DNA of 64,000 nucleotides, taken from Entonaema liquescens. Taxonomy: Eukaryota; Ascomycota; Sordariomycetes; Xylariales; Xylariaceae. The DNA is taken from the NCBI GenBank assembly GCA_902805475.1, contig CADCSX010000025.1, positions 1,550,001 to 1,614,000 of the forward strand, read 5' to 3'. This document shows, piece after piece, positions 11,823 through 23,753 of the stretch (position 1 is the first letter of the stretch; the number at the start of each line of letters is the position of its first letter). Below the pieces are notes generated by a model. The model was not told the DNA's origin. It searched no databases and saw only the letters and a list, made by a program, of their open reading frames with translations. A program made the position numbers and the translations under genes.

Positions 11823-14363
11823 CCAGCCCCGAACGGTTGATACAGGTATCCCTCCAGTTCTGCCGCCCAGAAACACCACCAGCGTGAGCAAACGATATAG
11901 ATTACACCTGAACGAAGTTACGACATTTCGCACCTCGGCCATATTCAGCGTTGCTTTATTTTACCAACACCGCATGTGCTAATCACATTTTCTTTTGTCT
12001 TCGGATCACCCGCCTCCGCATTGTGATCTCGTCTTCCCCGCGCATCCCACTAAGTCATACACCACTCTCGAGCCGCCATCCACGCGGAGACGCAGACGAG
12101 TTACTCTTTCCGCAATGTTTTAATTATATTCTCTTTCCGGTGCTTGCAAAAAGGGTTACCGGAGTTCGCAGGTTTGGACAGAACGTTCCGGAGTAAGCAG
12201 GGCGTGTAAATCATTCATCCATCGAAGGAGCACAGGTTGCCTCAGTGCGGGCATCTAAATTTGACCTTATTGCTGTATAATTGCCCCTCTGCTTTATTCT
12301 ACTATCGAATTTTGGTGCGTTGCTTCGGGGCAGCGAGGAGGGCCCTGCTGCTATTTCGTTTCAAGTAGCGAAGATGTCCCGAGGGTTTTGATTGGAGAAA
12401 GAAATGTCCTGGGCCGACTTCTAAGTTCGCAAGGACTCCTGTATAGGAACTAGAAGAAGGGACTAAGTGTTACTCGTGATCGTTAGCTAGGTGATTTAAG
12501 ATACCCCTCCTAGCTGGCATTGGGGGTTGACTTAGAAACTGAATATAAAATTATGTCCAGTTTGCAATATTTGGTACTGTTGAGATTTTTAAGTATCTTG
12601 ATTTGTTGCTTGAGATTTTATTTCTAGGTCTGGAGTTCATTGGTTCATGATCGTAACGTTTCCAGATTTTTGCGTACCTAAAGTCCCTATAGACTCGCTA
12701 TGCGTAGGAGTTATCTTTGCCCCTCTTTACCATCCATAGACCATGGTAATTTAGTATAAAGGGTGTTCATACAATTCAAGGGGGTATTTATAAATTAATG
12801 TGTTGAAGGGTAAATCCGCTCTCATCTTTCTGCTTATGAAGCAGATCAAGATGCCACTTATGTAGGAAGGCACGAACATGATTACCCCTATTCTCGACTT
12901 GAGCGTAGTAATTCCTTCTGCCGCTCCTACGTGATCTAACTATGCTCTTTCTTGAACGGAGGCCATGGTTATCGTTCTTACTAAACCCTACTTTAAGGCA
13001 CCAGGCTTGTGGTTGTTAACATCTTTTCCCACCTCGTCGCAACCACTTCGATCGGTTTCAATAGTGTCTTCCACCCAACGCTTCTATTCGGATATTTCGT
13101 AGCACATCTGTATTTGTAACTCATCGCCATAGGACTTTGCTATACCACTTCCGAAATATCTGTCAATCATAATATTGTCAAAAGCATCGATAATATGGTA
13201 CTAGCACCGAAGATAGCAATATGGTCAATGAGAACGTTAACAATACCAACGGTGCCAACGGTGCCAACGGTGTCAACCGCGTCAACAGTCGTTCGCGGCG
13301 AACAGTAGTTTCCACAATACCAATGGAGCACCAAACACACCCCCAAGACAGACCGTGGCCTGTCTTCCGGGCCAGGCCGTTCATATATCGAAGGGATATG
13401 GGTACTAGCGCCCGTGTGACGAGTGCAACTCGCATATATTGTACTTACTACCTCTACCTACCAATATTCGACTGTCCTCCCTGGATGAATTATACGTACC
13501 GCAATCCTCCCACACGACACTAGGTCAGCATTCGCTTCAGGTGGGAATAGGAGAGAAGGCAAACTAGAGACAGCATTCAAGGGGAAAAGAGGGTGGTAAA
13601 TTGGGTCAGAAAATATTGTTGTTACTGGTGTACCCTACGAGGCTATGATAGCCAGTTCTCTGAGATGGGCAAGCGTTGGGTGTGACATTTTTGCCTTGAA
13701 ATGGACTTCCTGGGATTCTAAGTGTTGATTATTATTTGGGAGCGGAAGTTGTCAAGCGATGTGAAATAAACGCTTTGAGATATAGCTACTAGTAATTTGG
13801 TAATAGCAACTATCCAAATTATATATGGCCACAGTAACTTTCAGAGAAGTGATTAATGCTTGAACTGAACTCCCCTCTCGGACTTTGACAGCAGGAAACG
13901 GAAAAGCCCAGTGGTGAAAATGGTTACCGCACTGTCGAGTATCATCTATTAGGGATTCGTGTATAGTTTTCTGTAGGATTGGATTGAGACAGACTTTTTG
14001 AATCTGACTACCCCCTTATATTCCCGCAGTTCCTCTAATGAGAAGTATAAATAATTTACGGGTTTAGTTATACTTGTCCGACGTCTTATACTCATAAATT
14101 GCTCGGTAGCAGTAGAACAGAGAGTAGAACGAGGTAACGGTGTACGGAGAGAAGAAGCTGAATAGTAAACTGTTCTCGTGACGAATGCAACTGGAATGAC
14201 GTTTCTCGTACAATCCCGTATAGTTAGAGTGAGAATTGTATACATTTGAGGGGGTTATATTTCGCTTTCTTCACAACTAAACATTATCAAAATCGCGGAC
14301 ATGACCAGTAAGCAAACTCGTTCTCCAAGCACCTGCATTTGTCATAGATATGCCAGATCGCCG
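11823..14363. other. intergenic, no supportable gene
   Basis: A 2.5 kb stretch between the 3' ends of the CaaX gene (+) and the flavin-reductase-like gene (-). It is AT-rich, with short frames only. A frame at 13221-13523 begins with an Asn-Gly-Ala repeat produced by a 9-base tandem repeat; I do not regard it as a gene. Confidence 0.4.
13242..13286. repeat. AACGGTGCC 9-base tandem repeat
   Basis: Four to five imperfect copies of a 9-base AACGGTGCC/AACGGTGTC unit. In one frame it would encode Asn-Gly-Ala repeats, but no gene context supports translation. Confidence 0.5.
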
Positions 14364-15404
14364 TCATATCTTTTTATTTAATGAGGCCTCTTGGTCAGGT
14401 GTAGGCCTGTCTAATAGCTTCTGTCCTATCTGACGGTATGCCCTATCTGCATAAGCGAGTGCGATGCCATTCTCGCCATTAGACTCTCCGGGTATTATGT
14501 CTAGGACCTCACCAATGACAATCGCATGGTGATCAAAGTCACCGTCTACAGGAGGCGATAAATGCTGGTATTCGCACTTTAGTACGTGCATAACGCCTTG
14601 GCCCTGCAACACCGGTAAGGTGCCTGATGGTGGCAAGTCCACATCCGGGATGTCTGTATTCGTATCTCGCGTGGCAGTAAGTTGTTTCCTATAGTTTTCG
14701 GCCTGTTCCCATTCCTGTCGCCATTTCTCCCGCCCTAAGACCTGAACCCCGAGCTTCTCCAAACCGGCGAGAACACCTAAGTCTGGTTCTCCTATTTCTC
14801 TAGTTGTCTCTTCGGCCGCCGGAGGCCTGTTACCCCGGGTGAATAGATCCGCGATTCTAGCGCCATGGTCGTCGCTACTAAGTATATGAGCATTAAACCT
14901 TCTGCATTTCATCAGAGCTTGGTAGGTTGTGCTCGGCAGAGAAACATTAAAGGTGACCCGTGGTACAGGATCGACAGATAATGATGTGAATGATGATACG
15001 GTCATAGCTCTGGGGATTGGAGGCGGAACCTGGTCTTTTGATATATCCCCGAGTTTGGTTATACTATGCGTGTTCTCTAGAGTTGTAATGACGACTACGG
15101 GGTGTGGGATTTGGCGCATGACAGCGCGCATAGGCTGTGATAGCACATGCTGTGTAGGCTTTGGAGGGTTCCCCGGCCTCTCAGACGCCTTATCGGGATG
15201 CAGCCATCTTGGGAGACCTACCACATTTATATTATAAGCTTGGATGTACCAGAATATAGGTATTTATATGACATTATGCTCACCGGCTTGTCCGGAACTC
15301 TTCTGAGTCAAGAAGCTCACCTGAGCTCTTGGTATGATGTTGGAGAAAGCATATTGTGGTCTTGTAGACTTTAACGTCCACCGCAGACCATCAAGACTCT
15401 TCAT
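14364..15404 (-). CDS. flavin reductase-like (FMN-binding split-barrel) protein, probably mitochondrial
   Basis: Two exons: 15284-15404 and 14364-15217, with a 66-base intron (GTGAGC..GTGGTAG, phase 1), giving 324 residues. The domain from about residue 70 resembles the flavin-reductase-like FMN-binding split barrel: PHPVVVITT start, a long 'AMTVSSFTSLS..P..VTFNVS' core, then HILSSD and a late HHAIVIGEV segment. Typical members reduce flavin with NAD(P)H or supply reduced FMN to partners. The first 30 residues are rich in Lys, Arg and Ser with almost no acidic residues, consistent with a mitochondrial presequence. A 28-base-shorter coding start is not available because the exon-2 frame has no upstream ATG. 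The gene is head-to-head with bL31m. Substrate and partner are unknown. Confidence 0.75.
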
Positions 15405-15753
15405 TTCAGTCCATGGAGACCAATGCTACTTCTTAAAGCCAAATTGGCTCTGTTTCCGTCTTGACTATGAAATAAGAAATCAAGGCCGAGGAACTCAGAA
15501 CTTTGAAGCTTGCGCTTAAAAATTCCGATAAGATAGCGATAGCGATAATGGCAGTAGAATCCGGGCCGGCAAGCGCAATTGGATCGAAATTTCCGACTTG
15601 CACTCCACCAAAAAAGTTGAATATAGAAACGGCGACCGCATCGCCGCTTAGAAAAATACATCACAGCTAAAAGAACGGGCCAATCAACGTAGCGCTGTGT
15701 CAGGCGATTCAAATACATCCCGAATAAATATAATACGAGACACACCTACCGCA
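15405..15753. promoter_or_regulatory. shared divergent promoter, flavin-reductase-like / bL31m
   Basis: Only 349 bases separate the two translation starts, which point away from each other. I see no clear TATA box. Both products appear mitochondrial, so co-regulation is plausible. The region's role as a promoter is inferred from position. Confidence 0.45.
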
Positions 15754-16395
15754 ATGGCGGCCAGACTTCCCAGCACCATATCACGGCGTCCAAACATAAC
15801 CACCAGCATCCATACTCCTCAACCCTCCATATTAAAACCCTCTCATACGCCCCTCTCTCACACACCCTCGCGCGCCGCAACAATTATCCGTCGACAGCGA
15901 CGACCCTACACATTCACCCAGCTCGTTCAACAAACCGACGGATCAACATACACGCAGCGCACGACATCGCCGATCGCGCTATACAAGAGCACTAAGGACA
16001 CCCGAAACCATATTCTATGGCAGCCCTCCGATAGCTCTCTGCGGAACGTCGAGGTAGATGAGGCTGGTAAACTGGCTGCTTTCCGTGGCAGGTTCGGACG
16101 TAGCTGGGATCTCGGAGGGGAGCGAGGAGAGGACGCTGATGCTACTGCTGCTGATGCTGCTGATGCTGATGATGATGCTGATGTTGCGGAGGGTGATGAG
16201 ACGGCAAAATCAGCCGACAAACCGGCTACCGCCACGGAGAATACGAGAAAGAGTGCCTCTGCGAATGATTCCTACGATGCGCTTAGCGATCTAATCTCCA
16301 GCTACTCGGCCAGGGAGAAGGAGACTGCTAAGCAGCCGACTAAGGATACTAAGCCGGCTAAACAGTCAGGAAAGAAATGGGTAGCAGAACTATAG
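15754..16395 (+). CDS. mrpl36: mitochondrial large-subunit ribosomal protein bL31m
   Basis: A single exon of 213 residues. Residues about 49-120 match the fungal bL31m (54S L36) core: RRPYTFTQLVQ, then DGSTYT, STKDTR, and the conserved EAGKLAAFRGRFGR-x-WDL segment. The N-terminus (MAARLPSTISRRPNITTS) is a typical mitochondrial targeting sequence. An in-frame GTG lies 57 bases upstream, but only the ATG at 15754 opens with this presequence. The C-terminal third is a low-complexity acidic Ala/Asp tract encoded by a GCT/GAT trinucleotide repeat, followed by a Lys-rich tail, longer than the minimal core. The protein acts in the mitochondrial 54S subunit. Confidence 0.9.
   Translation: MAARLPSTISRRPNITTSIHTPQPSILKPSHTPLSHTPSRAATIIRRQRRPYTFTQLVQQTDGSTYTQRTTSPIALYKSTKDTRNHILWQPSDSSLRNVEVDEAGKLAAFRGRFGRSWDLGGERGEDADATAADAADADDDADVAEGDETAKSADKPATATENTRKSASANDSYDALSDLISSYSAREKETAKQPTKDTKPAKQSGKKWVAEL
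16135..16200 (+). repeat. coding GCT/GAT trinucleotide repeat in bL31m
   Basis: An in-frame run of GCT, GAT and ACT codons gives an Ala/Asp acidic linker. Such triplet runs can change length without breaking the frame. Confidence 0.7.
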
Positions 16396-16713
16396 ATAGG
16401 CGGAGTGGACATTTAACTCTGTCGAACTTTTGGAAGACGACCTGGTCTGTTATCTACGAAGCTGGACGGCAGAACGAAGGAATATCGAAGTGCTATGACG
16501 AGATGGGCGCTTGCCAGGATATATAATGGCTTGGTATGCTAACATTCGTGAAGAGGAAGCTCCTAGTAATTAGGGAGCGAAGGGCAGATGAGCACCTCTT
16601 CCTCTATAGCATTTGTACAACTATGTATACATCTGTCCAAAGCTTCGACTGAATGTTTGACTCAAAAAAAAAAAAAAAGAAGAGCAAGATTTCAAAATGA
16701 CCATGTAATTTTA

Positions 16714-18727
16714 TTAATCCGAGTCTTGATCGATAGTAGCCCGTGCTCGATCCACTGCAGTGTCACCGCGTCCAGTAGACTTATCATTACTCTGGTAAAC
16801 AGGCGGACGATAGAACACCGTCTCGTCATCCTCGGCATCTAATTGCATTAAGAACGTCTCCCACTTCTCAATCAACTATTGAATGGTTAGCGTTACGATT
16901 ATGAAGGTTAAATATTAAGTTTACTCACCTCCTTCTGCGCCTCTACAGCGCTCTCTAGGAAAGTCTCGACGGAAGATTTAAAATCTTCGACCTTTTCTCT
17001 CTCAAATCGGTCGAGCTCGGCCCGCATTAATCTTCCCATATCCTCGAAAAGAAGCCTAGCCTGATGAACCTTGCGTTCGGCGTCCGCTACTTCGGCACCA
17101 ACCTGGTTCAGACGGTCTTGCTGTGATCTTCCCTGTCGAAGGAGTTTGTCCTGCGCGGACTTGCGCTTTTGCAACTCAGATTCGGCGCTGTGCCACGAAT
17201 AGAATGCTTTTTGCCGCTGTGTAAATGCCTGCTTGACGCTACCGATCAATCGAATGTACTCGTCGATGGTGATACCAAAAGTTAACACGTCTTGCTGGGC
17301 TTGGCGGTCATAAACGTCTCGTATGGTAAGCTGTAGATCTGATAGGGCATCTAGCGGTCCGGAAAGCGTAGGACTTAGTTCTACAGTTGATAGAGCATGT
17401 AACGAGGCAGAAAAATCGCCGGCCGCTTCCGCCATAGCTTTACGTTGATTGACCATGACATCCATAGACTTCATTAGCGCCTTGAGCTGGTTCTCTAAAG
17501 CGTCTAGATAAACACGTCGATCGTGAAACCACTATGGATGATTAGGGATTATTTCTTGGGCGAAGATTGGGAAACTTACGTCGTCTTGCTCGACAAATTT
17601 ACTTCCACCTCCCACATTGATACCGAGAGATCCCATAAAGCCTTTGCTTTCACCAGGTATGGGCTCTCTCCTCTCCTTGTGCTTGACGTCAACGTTAAAG
17701 GACTCGCTCTCTAAAAACAACTTCAGGTCGGGATCGTGCTGAAGTGTCGGATGTGCGGCAATTTTGTTCAACATCTTCTCTAAAGCGGCTCGACGGGATT
17801 CGACAAAATTACTCTCGAAGCGGTTAAGAGCTTGCTTCTCAGGGGGAGGTGGTACAACGACGCCGGGGTTGTTCCCATGCATTGTGTTATAAAGCCATAG
17901 GAAATCACGGTACCGTCGCTTAACCTCAAACTCGGGTTGCTTATAGCCTTTCGACGTTGTCTGCTCAGTATTAGATCAATATATGGTATAAGTATCGGCC
18001 TAGGCTCTTGGTCATACCTGCGTACGGACGGAATAGACGATATGTGAACTCGTCAGATCGCCGACCTTGTGCGGATCGCCGACAGTGATATGAAAGCTGG
18101 GCTTAGCTGCCTGTTCTATGCTAACGCTGGGCTGGCTCGTGGGCCTGATCGGGCTCGGTTGCGCAGCCTGTACGGGAGGAGGGGCTCTTGGGCCGAGAGG
18201 GCGGTCGAAGTCTTCATCGTCGATGTGGTGAGGATCCGCAGGTCCCGGTCTCTTTTGCGCTAGGGATGGCATGGTAGTTCGAATTACCATCTGTTCTTTT
18301 TGAGGTGGAACTGGCGGTTCATCGGCCTGCGCATCTGCGCCTGGACCAGCGGTGGCGCCGAGGGGACCCAAAGGACCTAGAGGATCGTCGACAGCTTCAA
18401 GTTTCGTCGGCTGGGCTACTAGGCGACGCACGGGGCCCCTGGAAGGGCGGGCAGTCGATGACTTGACAGAAGATTGCGATTGCTGCGAAGTCTCAGCATC
18501 TTGAGTCTTCGTAGAACCTTCTGTACAATTAACCTAGTGTTAGCGACTATATATAATAATGACATAAGCAGGGCGAAATAAACAAACCTTCTTGTTCGAA
18601 GGTAGGGGATTTCGAAGTCGACTGGGATGGAACATCTGATAACTCATTAAGCAAATTGTACTGAACAAATGAAGGATAAGGTAACCATACCACCCCAAGG
18701 TGAATCGCCTGCTTCTCCTAAATCCAT
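16714..18727 (-). CDS. vps5: retromer sorting nexin Vps5 (SNX1-like)
   Basis: Six exons: 18691-18727, 18588-18635, 18018-18520, 17580-17960, 16929-17531, 16714-16875. The joined frame is 577 residues. The start M-D-L-G..D-S-P-W-G is the usual fungal Vps5 N-terminus and decided the first exon. A Pro-rich linker precedes a PX domain at about 166-290, with the K-R-R-Y-R-D-F phosphoinositide-binding core and PPPPEK loop; the PX domain is split by an intron after RTQ. A BAR coiled-coil domain follows at about 335-560, ending WETFLMQLDAE..VFYRPP. With Vps17 it forms the membrane-bending dimer of the retromer, recycling receptors from endosomes to Golgi. All introns are GT-AG, 48-67 bases, and phases agree. 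It converges on bL31m. Confidence 0.95.
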
Positions 18728-19246
18728 AATGAACGCTTCACAGTTGGTAATGGAGCTCAACGAGTGTGGAATGGAAAGCGACGTAAATTATGTAGGAGGG
18801 TTAATGAAGAGCTATGGGAAAGAGCCTATGATGTTTTTTGGAGGCGTTTGGAGGTGTTACGTTAGCCTTCGGTTGGTGCTGCCGGTGCGGCGGTGGCAGC
18901 CTGCTCCAACTTTCTTATGGTAGAAGTGGGGCTAAAGGTGTCTTCACGTCCGCTAAATTTGTAGGTACTTGTAGGGATCTGCGCACCTATACAAGCACTA
19001 GATCTACTTACTCGCATTCCATTTATACATGAGCACTCCTATACATATGCGGATCGCAGCTCCATTGCAAATATCAACTAAGAGAACAAAGAATCCCTTA
19101 TCAGCTAGAATTCATATCTCTTCCCTGTGGTATAACTACTCCTTAAACGCCGCCAGATGCTAATGTTGCCCTGAATCTAACCCTCGACATGCAAATATGT
19201 CTTAACCAATCGTAGAATAACCGTATTATGGGTTCCTTCTTTATTC
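18728..19246. other. intergenic between Vps5 and Med11
   Basis: It contains the upstream region of Vps5 and the 3' side of Med11, both on the minus strand. I see no gene, repeat or RNA. Confidence 0.4.
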
Positions 19247-19832
19247 TTAGTTTTGGGTCGCCTCACCTTGTTCTAAGAGCCGCCGTAGAAACGACTCGGC
19301 CTCGGCCCAAAGATCAGTCTCCATACCTCTCTCGACTTCGTCACTTCGGCTGTTAAGCCAGCCTACATCAAGCCCACCGATCTTTCCATCGCCGTCTGGT
19401 TGAATTGGGGTATTACGACTACCAGCTCCCTGTGCCTCGCCGCCCTCGTCCCTGATACTCGGACCGTCTTTATTTTCTAGCGATATGATACGCTCCTCTT
19501 CAAGACCCCATATCTGTCGCTTCATACCAACATTAACTGTTCGTAGCGTACGGAGGAAGTCGTTCATCGAGTTTTGGAAGACCTGGGATTGCTGGTCTTT
19601 GTCGTCTCCCATGACAGTGTCCTCGCCCTGGGATTGTTGCTTGCCGAGGGTCTGAATGGCTTGAGCAGTGGAGCGTAGCAAGCTAACGATATTCTAATTG
19701 AGTGTTAGCTGTGGGGAGTGGTGGTTGAATGATAATGGCGAGGTGACTAACTCGATCGATCTCGCCTAATTGCTGAATGCGCTCGGCCTTGGTGAAAGGC
19801 ACGAATTGTGTCTGTTGTCCATCGGTCTCCAT
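19247..19832 (-). CDS. med11: Mediator complex subunit 11
   Basis: Two exons: 19752-19832 and 19247-19693, with a 58-base intron (GTTAGT..CAATTAG), giving 175 residues. The N-terminal helix reads FTKAERIQQLGEIDR then NIVSLLRSTAQAIQTL across the splice. This is the conserved Med11 signature ('eRi..L..ID..i..LL..A...i..L'). A Gln/Asp-rich insert, a second helix (FLRTLRTVNVGMKRQIWGLE) and an amphipathic C-terminal helix follow. Med11 sits in the Mediator head module with Med22 and Med17 and links Mediator to RNA polymerase II and TFIIH. The start is the first ATG of the first exon. It shares an upstream region with TAF5 on the other strand. Confidence 0.88.
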
Positions 19833-20450
19833 GGTGGGGTTTATGCTGTGGCAATTGGCTTCCTAAAGATATTCCTTCTGAGCAAATTGTAGGTGTAGGG
19901 AATGGCTTTGTCGTTTGTGATATTTGATAAATGGTAAATCCATCAAGCGGCCTTCGTTTAGTCGCGGGCACGGATTGAAAGGAAGAAAGGCTAAGCTTGT
20001 GTGTTATGTTTATGAGGTGTGGAAAAGGTAAGAATACCGGCCTTATGATAAAGATCAAGTTGCATGTGTTAGAGTACCTACGCAGGTACGTACCCGGAGA
20101 TAGGGACCCACAAACCATAAATCGGCATGTGCACAGGCATCAATGTTAAAGTAGGTATCATGTACTTAAGTACCTACATAATTGATAGGTAGGTACAAAT
20201 AGCCACATGGGGAATGGTGGGGCCTTGAACTTTAATCCTTATTTTGTGTACGTACCTGCATCAGCCTGTGGTTCTTTTTAGTTTTGAGCCTCAACATCTA
20301 AACTTCCCGTCGCGTCGCATCAGATATGCTAACATTATCTTCAACTTTCCATTCAGGTTTCATGAGAATCATCATAATATTAATGTAGTGCTCTTGCGAG
20401 GAATTAAAATACCATAGTCGAGTTAAATACGCGAATCCTGTATCTTCGCC
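19833..20450. promoter_or_regulatory. shared divergent promoter, Med11 / TAF5
   Basis: A 618-base gap separates the head-to-head starts of Med11 (-) and TAF5 (+). A TAGGTA/TACCTA cluster lies at about 20080-20195. No TATA box is clear. Bidirectional promoter activity is inferred from geometry. Confidence 0.45.
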
Positions 20451-23355
20451 ATGTCTAATACAGCACCTCCAAGTGCTGGGGGCGCATCTAGCAATAACTT
20501 CACCCCCCAACCACAACCATCAACTACAACTCCAAGTGCTGTTAACAACCCCGCCACTGGCTCAGCTTCTACTGCAACCGGTAGTAGCAACCAGAATCTA
20601 AACCAAATTGTAAGCGGTAACCCTTTTTTTTTTTTTCTTAATTTTAGCAAACATTCACTCCTGAAAGTTGTCATCTCCTTTGACTATTCACAAACTCCTT
20701 CCGTCATCAGTTTGAAGTGAACCGTACCACTACCACAACCACAAACATTCTTCTCCCGTCTCTTATGTTTTCTCATCAATAGGTACTTAGTTACCAAACC
20801 ACCGTTTAATATCTATCTATTTATCTCGCGCTTATCCGCAATTAAAACACGCGCGAGCACATCGTCCATTAAACCCCAGTCATCGTTCAGGTCACTCCCT
20901 ATCACGCACTTGCGAACTGCTACCATGTCAAACCCCCCTGGTTCCCAACGGTCAATCCAGAGTGAGGTTAGTAACAGGCCTAAATTTCTAGATCGACTTA
21001 ACATTTTTACTTTAACTGAGCCCTTCCATGAATATCTATGCCAGTGTTTGCATTGTTTCTTTCCTCTTTTTTCTCTTGCTTTGATGACACTTCATTTTAT
21101 ACTACACGAGACTAACCCTATAGTTTAGGTGACAGATTACCTGATTAAGAAAGGATATAATCGTACGGAAGAGATTTTCCGTCAGGAGGTGAAGGATATT
21201 AATGAAAGCGGGAAACCCCGAGATCATGTCGATGCAGTAGCCCCTAACAAGTTCCTTCCCGCGGGGAAATATCTGAAGGCATTTAAACATTTTGCCAGAT
21301 GGGTTGACAATGGAGTTGATCTTTACAAGGTACGTATCGTTCCTGGCTGAATACTAGATGACGATTATCTTACAAGCGGATAGTTTGAGCTAGGCAAGAT
21401 TCTTTGGCCGCTCTTCATTTACTCCTACCTTCGCTTGGTTAGCCAAGCCTCCTACACTCACGCACAGGAACTTTTGGAGCAAATCCGGAGCCGTTTTGAA
21501 AAGACGCACCCAGATGAACTGAAGAGCTTGTCTACTATTACTCTTTCCGTGCATGTTCGGGAGAACGCATTCGCCAAGGCATATCTGGAGAACCAGTATG
21601 TTATTCCAATCAGCAAGTCTTTAACGGGACATTTATTTCACTTTTTGGAGCGGGACCTGGAGCAATGTGGAGCCGTAGTGCTTGATATCATACAACAGCA
21701 CTGTCGTGTTGATTCCGTGGACCGGGGACCTATCGAACCGTTTAGCTTCGAAGCTATCTACCGTCGCGCTCGGCACCAGGAACTTGACGAGGTCGACATC
21801 CAAGAGGGTATCCCAGGCATCTCAAGCCGTAGTGGGCTTGCCAACCGCAACATCCTCGATAATACGGCCGCCCTAAAACTTGGACCACTCCCAATAGATC
21901 CTGAACTCCGAAGCGACGTGGTTGCTGAGCTGGAAGAAGAGGACAGGATTCGTCCACCCCGAGAAGGGCTACCTACGTTAGTGGAAGAATTTAATGCCAT
22001 GCATCCGATTAAGAGAGAGTCAGGCGATTCTCCACAGCGAACGGACATTCCATACCCCCCATCGAGAGCAAGAGATGTCGTCATGGAGATGCAGAAAGTC
22101 CGAGAGAATCGAGACCGTTTCAGAATCGAAGGCCGTACCGGCGGCGTAGGCCCGGGCGTTTCCGTTTGCATGTTTACGTTCCACAATCACCTTGGGAGGT
22201 AAGAATCACTTTAGCTAGCTAGTATAGAGCTCTATGCTGACTTGATATAGCATATCATGCATGGACTTCTCAAAAGACCAAGAGCTTGTGGCAGTAGGAA
22301 CGACGGAATCGTACATTCGCGTATGGTCTCTCGACGGCAAGGCTCTGAAGTCTCGCCTAGCACCGGAGAAAGACATGAAAGTCAACAACCGCAAGTTAAT
22401 CGGTCATTCTGCCCCCGTCTATGCCGTGGCTTTTTCAGACGCTGTAGCCAACTTAGACCGCAACATCTACGAAGGCTCGCCCCAGCCGGAGACAGATACC
22501 AAGCTTCTTCTTTCCTGTTCAGCCGACGGCCAAGTGCGATTGTGGTCTCTCGAAGTTTGGACCTGCCTCTGTATTTACAGAGGACATGACGGCCCGGTAT
22601 TTTCGCTCTCGTGGAGTCCGCATGGCCATTACTTCGTGACTGGCGGCTGGGATAAAACCGTTAGGGTTTGGTCACAAGACCACGCATCAGCGCAGCGGCT
22701 CCTTGTCGGCCATGACACCGCCATTTCGGCCGTGGCATGGCATCCTAATGGTACATATGTGTTCTCAGCTTCTGATGAGACAGACAAATCCATTCGTATG
22801 TGGTCTGTGGTTAGTGGTAACTGCGTCCGTATATTTACAGGTCATACCGAATACATATCTGCGATGGAATGTGCCCCCAATGGTAAGATCCTTGCGTCGG
22901 CTGATATCGGTGGTAATATCTTTCTATGGGATATAGATAAGGCAACCCGAATCAAGCGTTGCCGCGGCCACGGACGTGGCGGGATTTGGTCCCTCAGCTT
23001 CAGTGTTGAGAGTAACGTGCTCGTATCTGGCGGACAAGACAACACTGTGCGTGTTTGGGACGTCGAGATGCCAGCAGAAGGCAGTCGCCCTGCGAACCAG
23101 CAAGATGGTGATAACACAATCGTAGCAGCAGGAGGGCAAGCCGACAACAAACAGAGCGGACAGACAACGCAACCTACCGGTGGTACAGCTAGTGGCACGG
23201 GTAAGAGGAAGGGTAAGGATGTCATGATTACGCCCGACCAGATTAGCGCGTTTCCGACGAAGAAAACACCAGTCATGAAGGTTCAATTCACCCGTATGAA
23301 TCTCGTGTTGGCTGGCGGGTGTTACTATCCCGAGACTCAGGATACAGCTCGATAA
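20451..23355 (+). CDS. taf5: TFIID subunit TAF5 (LisH-NTD2-WD40)
   Basis: Exons 20451-20609, 21129-21329, 21384-22198, 22251-23355 give 759 residues. Residues 54-85 hold the LisH-like helix (NQI/VTDYLIKKGYNRTEEIFRQE, across the first splice). Residues about 95-240 are the TAF5 NTD2 dimerisation domain (FELGKILWPLFIYSYLRLV). From 392 on come six to seven WD40 blades (GHSAPVYAVAFS, GHDGPVFSLSWSPHG, GHDTAISAVAWHPNG, GHTEYISAME, GHGRGGIWSLSFS). The end is the family-typical TPVMKVQFTRMNLVLAGG. It is a scaffold of TFIID and, in many fungi, SAGA. The first intron (519 bases) is long for this window and contains an alternative first exon. Ser/Thr/Gln-rich N-terminus, no targeting signal. Confidence 0.95.
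20925..20966 (+). other. possible alternative first exon of TAF5
   Basis: Inside the 519-base first intron an ATG opens a 14-codon frame (MSNPPGSQRSIQSE). It ends at a good donor (GTTAGT), phase 0, so it can be spliced in frame to the exon at 21129. It would give a shorter N-terminus in place of the 53-residue one. No transcript evidence is available. Confidence 0.3.
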
Positions 23356-23753
23356 CCTCCGGTAACGTCTATAACTTGTTTATAAAGATCCGGTCTCATT
23401 AGTCTTGGTTCAATGGGCTGTCCTCTATATTCAGAGGCATCCGTTCGACAAACAGGTTATCTTACTGGTTACAACATGACACAAAGCTTGTCATCTTAAT
23501 ACCGTGTCATTGAACACATCTTAACACGAAATAAAAGAAAAGAAAAAAAATACGCTTGTTATACGAGTCCGTAGAGACATTGGAACAAGGCATGAGATAG
23601 TTTCTCATAGACTGTGTCCTCTAAATAGGAGGGTGCTATGAAGTTGATCGTCTATGAAATTGTATAGGATGTAGGTAACTTAGTTGATCTGATACCACTC
23701 TGCACGGAGACGCCAAAATTTGGCAGCAGGTAGTAAATGCGAGCCTTTTTTCA
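23356..23753. other. intergenic, convergent 3' ends
   Basis: It lies between the 3' end of TAF5 (+) and the glycosyltransferase pseudogene (-). It has an A-rich stretch near 23530-23550 and nothing else recognised. Confidence 0.4.

Noticed and set aside
13221..13523. Plus frame starting with Asn-Gly-Ala repeats
   Set aside because: Only a 9-base tandem repeat gives the pattern; the remainder looks non-coding.
15697..15753. 19-codon upstream extension of bL31m
   Set aside because: It starts at GTG, not ATG, and would bury the mitochondrial presequence.
22842..23276. Minus-strand frames inside TAF5
   Set aside because: They are antisense to conserved WD40 blades.
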